From contig WRDV01000047.1 of NCBI GenBank assembly GCA_009779655.1, forward strand, positions 1 to 7,386: a stretch of DNA of 7,386 bases, written 5' to 3'. Position 1 is the first letter of the stretch. Each line of letters starts with the position of its first letter. Source of the DNA: Dehalococcoidia bacterium. GTDB taxonomy: Bacteria; Chloroflexota; Dehalococcoidia; Dehalococcoidales; UBA1222. Under the pieces are notes generated by a model. That model was not told the origin of the DNA. It worked only from the letters and a program-made list of their open reading frames with translations, and did not search any database. The position numbers and the translations under genes are program-made. Positions 5,698-7,386 of this stretch are shown here, in pieces.

Positions 5698-7386
5698 TTA
5701 AGCTGACTGTCGTGTTTCTTCGTCTTCGAGCTTTTGTTTGAATGTGAACACAGTGCCTATAACCCCAAGCAGAAGTATAACTGCATTAAAGAGCGTCCAG
5801 AAATCCACTAATGCCATGGGATTACGCATATTCTCGGTGAAGAGGAATAGTATCACGCCTGCAATAGCAGCAATCACTGTGGCAAGCAACCATACCATGT
5901 TAGTATTCCATGTATATCTGCGCTCATTATTCTGCTTATTGTTCTTATGAGCGAATACACGGACTAATGCGAACAATGCCGTAAAAACACCTATACCGCA
6001 TAGGATTAAGTTAACTAATGCCCACTCTTTCCAATCGCTGTCATCATTGTCCCCACCGGTGATAGGCGCGGTGGTATCGGGTACCCAGTTAGCCGTAACA
6101 GTAACGTCGTTCGGCGGCATGGTGAATGTAGTTGAGGTACTGCTAGTATTGGCAAGTGTCACACCGCCTGATACCACAGTCCAGCCGCTGAAGGTATAAC
6201 CGGTTCTGGTACCGGCATTGATGGTTACTGTATCGCCTGCCGCGTAAGTGCCGGCGCCTGAGTTATCGGCATGACTTTCGTTAACTGTAACTGTATAGTT
6301 TGTAGCGTGAGGAATAGTCGCGGGTGGAGCGGTAGTGTGAGGGATAGTAGTAGTGGGAGCATTGGCGCTATAGTAGAGGATGAACTCGTTGCCTGACGCA
6401 GCCAGTACTCTTGTTATCGTTGTAGGAGCTAAAGCGGTATAACCTGCAACAGTAATAGCGTTCTCGGTTACAGATGCTCCCATAGTCTGGCCCGTAACTG
6501 TCTTACTCTGAGCTACGGAGACAGTTGTACCCTGCAGATAGTAGTGCACAGTGTATGAAATATTAGTGTTGGGAGTCCACTTGGCATACAGGGTATGGTT
6601 ATCAGTGTTATCTACTATGGTGCTTGCGGTAACAGCATCTCCCGTGCATGCCGCGTTGAGATACCAGCCGCCGAAGGTATAGCCGGCGCGCGATACGCTG
6701 GCCAGAGTGCCATAGGCTGAGTTATAGGTAACAGTCTTACTTGTCGGGGCAGGTCCCGTAGTGCTGTCCGTTGTGTTCTTATCGAAAGTAACGGTGACAG
6801 AGGCATTAGGCGCCCACTGGGCGTAGAGCGTTAAGTCATCGTTACGGGTCCAGGGCGAGAAGGTGTATTCGTCAGGGTATGATAAGGCGCCGCCGCTTGG
6901 GGTAGTATTCCAGCCGGTGAAGGTATAACCAGGGCGGGTAAAGGCGTTCCTGGACAGAGTAAAGTCATCGCCGTGCACTGCTGTCTCGGACGGCATACTG
7001 CCGGTTCCGCCGTTGGGATAGTAGTAGACTGTGGAGATAGTAGGCTCTGTTCCGTCCGTATCCTCGGTGTACATTGCTCTGATTATCAAGTCCTCTGTTA
7101 CATTGCTGTACGACTTATCCCAGCCTACAAAAGTCCATCCCGGTTTTGTGCCGGCAAAGGTAGGCGCCGTAGCGCTGCCGCCGGAAGGTACTACCTGCGT
7201 CTCTATGACTACGTCGTCCCAGTCCACAAAGGTTACGTTGAACTCTGTCTCATCCGTATCCTCGGTGTACTGCGCCATGACCGCCAGATCGGATTGGACG
7301 TTGGTGTAGGACGGATACCAGCCCTGGAAGGTATAGCCGTCGCGGGTCGGATTGGTCGGCGGTGTCGCAGATGCTCCCTTCGCTAC
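5698..7386 (-). CDS. Membrane-anchored surface protein with InlB-type beta repeats (5' end missing)
   Basis: The frame stays open to the window edge, so the 562 residues seen are the C-terminal part; the Met at 7278 is internal. From the N-terminus there are several Listeria-Bacteroides (Flg_new/InlB B) repeats, marked by GYTFQGW (17-23), GWTFVGW (83-89), GYTFTGW (153-159) and GYTFGGW (235-241). These are followed by a MucBP-like module (about 276-340), a Thr/Pro linker (about 343-362) and a further divergent repeat with GYTFSGW (396-402). Repeat ends read AQYTED, AMYTED, AQWAPN, AKWTPN and ANWVPD. After an acidic spacer (GGDNDDSDWKEW) come three membrane helices at about 455-478, 497-516 and 525-549, the last two joined by a loop TENMRNPMALVDFW. 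There is no LPXTG motif. Such repeats occur in exported adhesin-like proteins of Gram-positive and related bacteria; ligand and function are unknown. The gene ends at a strong terminator. Confidence 0.9.
   Translation of the reverse strand, partial: VAKGASATPPTNPTRDGYTFQGWYPSYTNVQSDLAVMAQYTEDTDETEFNVTFVDWDDVVIETQVVPSGGSATAPTFAGTKPGWTFVGWDKSYSNVTEDLIIRAMYTEDTDGTEPTISTVYYYPNGGTGSMPSETAVHGDDFTLSRNAFTRPGYTFTGWNTTPSGGALSYPDEYTFSPWTRNDDLTLYAQWAPNASVTVTFDKNTTDSTTGPAPTSKTVTYNSAYGTLASVSRAGYTFGGWYLNAACTGDAVTASTIVDNTDNHTLYAKWTPNTNISYTVHYYLQGTTVSVAQSKTVTGQTMGASVTENAITVAGYTALAPTTITRVLAASGNEFILYYSANAPTTTIPHTTAPPATIPHATNYTVTVNESHADNSGAGTYAAGDTVTINAGTRTGYTFSGWTVVSGGVTLANTSSTSTTFTMPPNDVTVTANWVPDTTAPITGGDNDDSDWKEWALVNLILCGIGVFTALFALVRVFAHKNNKQNNERRYTWNTNMVWLLATVIAAIAGVILFLFTENMRNPMALVDFWTLFNAVILLLGVIGTVFTFKQKLEDEETRQSA
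7055..7270 (-). repeat. Tandem 198-bp (66-codon) repeat inside the surface-protein gene
   Basis: An exact 18-bp direct repeat, TCCGTATCCTCGGTGTAC on the plus strand, occurs at 7055-7072 and 7253-7270, 198 bp apart, and encodes the YTEDTD end of adjacent protein units. The preceding protein segments align without gaps over 27 residues (GYTFQGW...YTED and GWTFVGW...YTED). The identity at DNA level is limited to short blocks, so the duplication is old or has diverged. Confidence 0.75.

Noticed and set aside
6615..6806. 63-codon minus-strand frame inside the surface-protein gene
   Set aside because: It is an out-of-frame shadow of the repeat region with composition driven by the repeats.
5698..7278. 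Complete 526-residue protein starting at the Met at 7278
   Set aside because: The frame continues upstream to the window edge through another GYTFQGW repeat, so this Met is internal and the gene is partial.

Overview
The window is a bacterial chromosomal segment in which every well-supported gene is read from the minus strand. It carries two housekeeping blocks, purD-purE-purB and tsaC-rpiB, flanked by less conserved membrane or surface genes. I saw no rRNA, tRNA, CRISPR array, transposase or phage gene. The organism cannot be fixed from sequence alone. PurD has variants of the usual family motifs (CDYKRVF, NCRLGDPETQ). These, the purD-purE-purB order and a nearby rpiB/tsaC pair remind me of Chloroflexota (Dehalococcoidia-like) genomes. 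The large repeat protein with a three-helix C-terminal anchor is a type I associate more with gut anaerobes such as Bacillota. I therefore suggest a monoderm-type anaerobe, with low confidence.

Layout from high to low coordinates, which is the direction of transcription. At 7386-5698 lies the 3' part of a long surface protein with InlB-type (Listeria-Bacteroides) beta repeats, a MucBP-like module, a Thr/Pro linker and three C-terminal membrane helices; its 5' end is outside the window. A strong intrinsic terminator (5633-5664) closes it. A spacer of about 210 bp, probably holding the promoter, leads to tsaC (TTG start at 5422) and rpiB (start at 4785), which are 13 bp apart. A 263-bp spacer precedes purD (4090-2834), purE (2772-2314) and purB (2300-945), with gaps of 61 and 13 bp that look like an operon. 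A 316-bp gap with no convincing gene follows. Next comes a small two-helix membrane protein of unknown function (628-74), visibly more AT-rich than the purine genes. A perfect 26-bp palindrome sits at its 3' end, and a good Shine-Dalgarno plus GTG at 34 suggests the first codons of another gene leaving the window.

Together, PurD (step 2), PurE (the carboxylation branch) and PurB (two fumarate-releasing steps) supply part of de novo IMP and AMP synthesis. RpiB feeds ribose-5-phosphate, the precursor of PRPP, into the same pathway. TsaC makes the threonylcarbamoyl-AMP used for the t6A37 tRNA modification; its pairing with rpiB is a recurrent neighbourhood (in Bacillus subtilis, ywlC and ywlF lie close together). 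I found no clearly novel system. The points most worth a second look are the surface protein's repeat variants and anchor, the palindrome at the left edge, and the unassigned gap 629-944.
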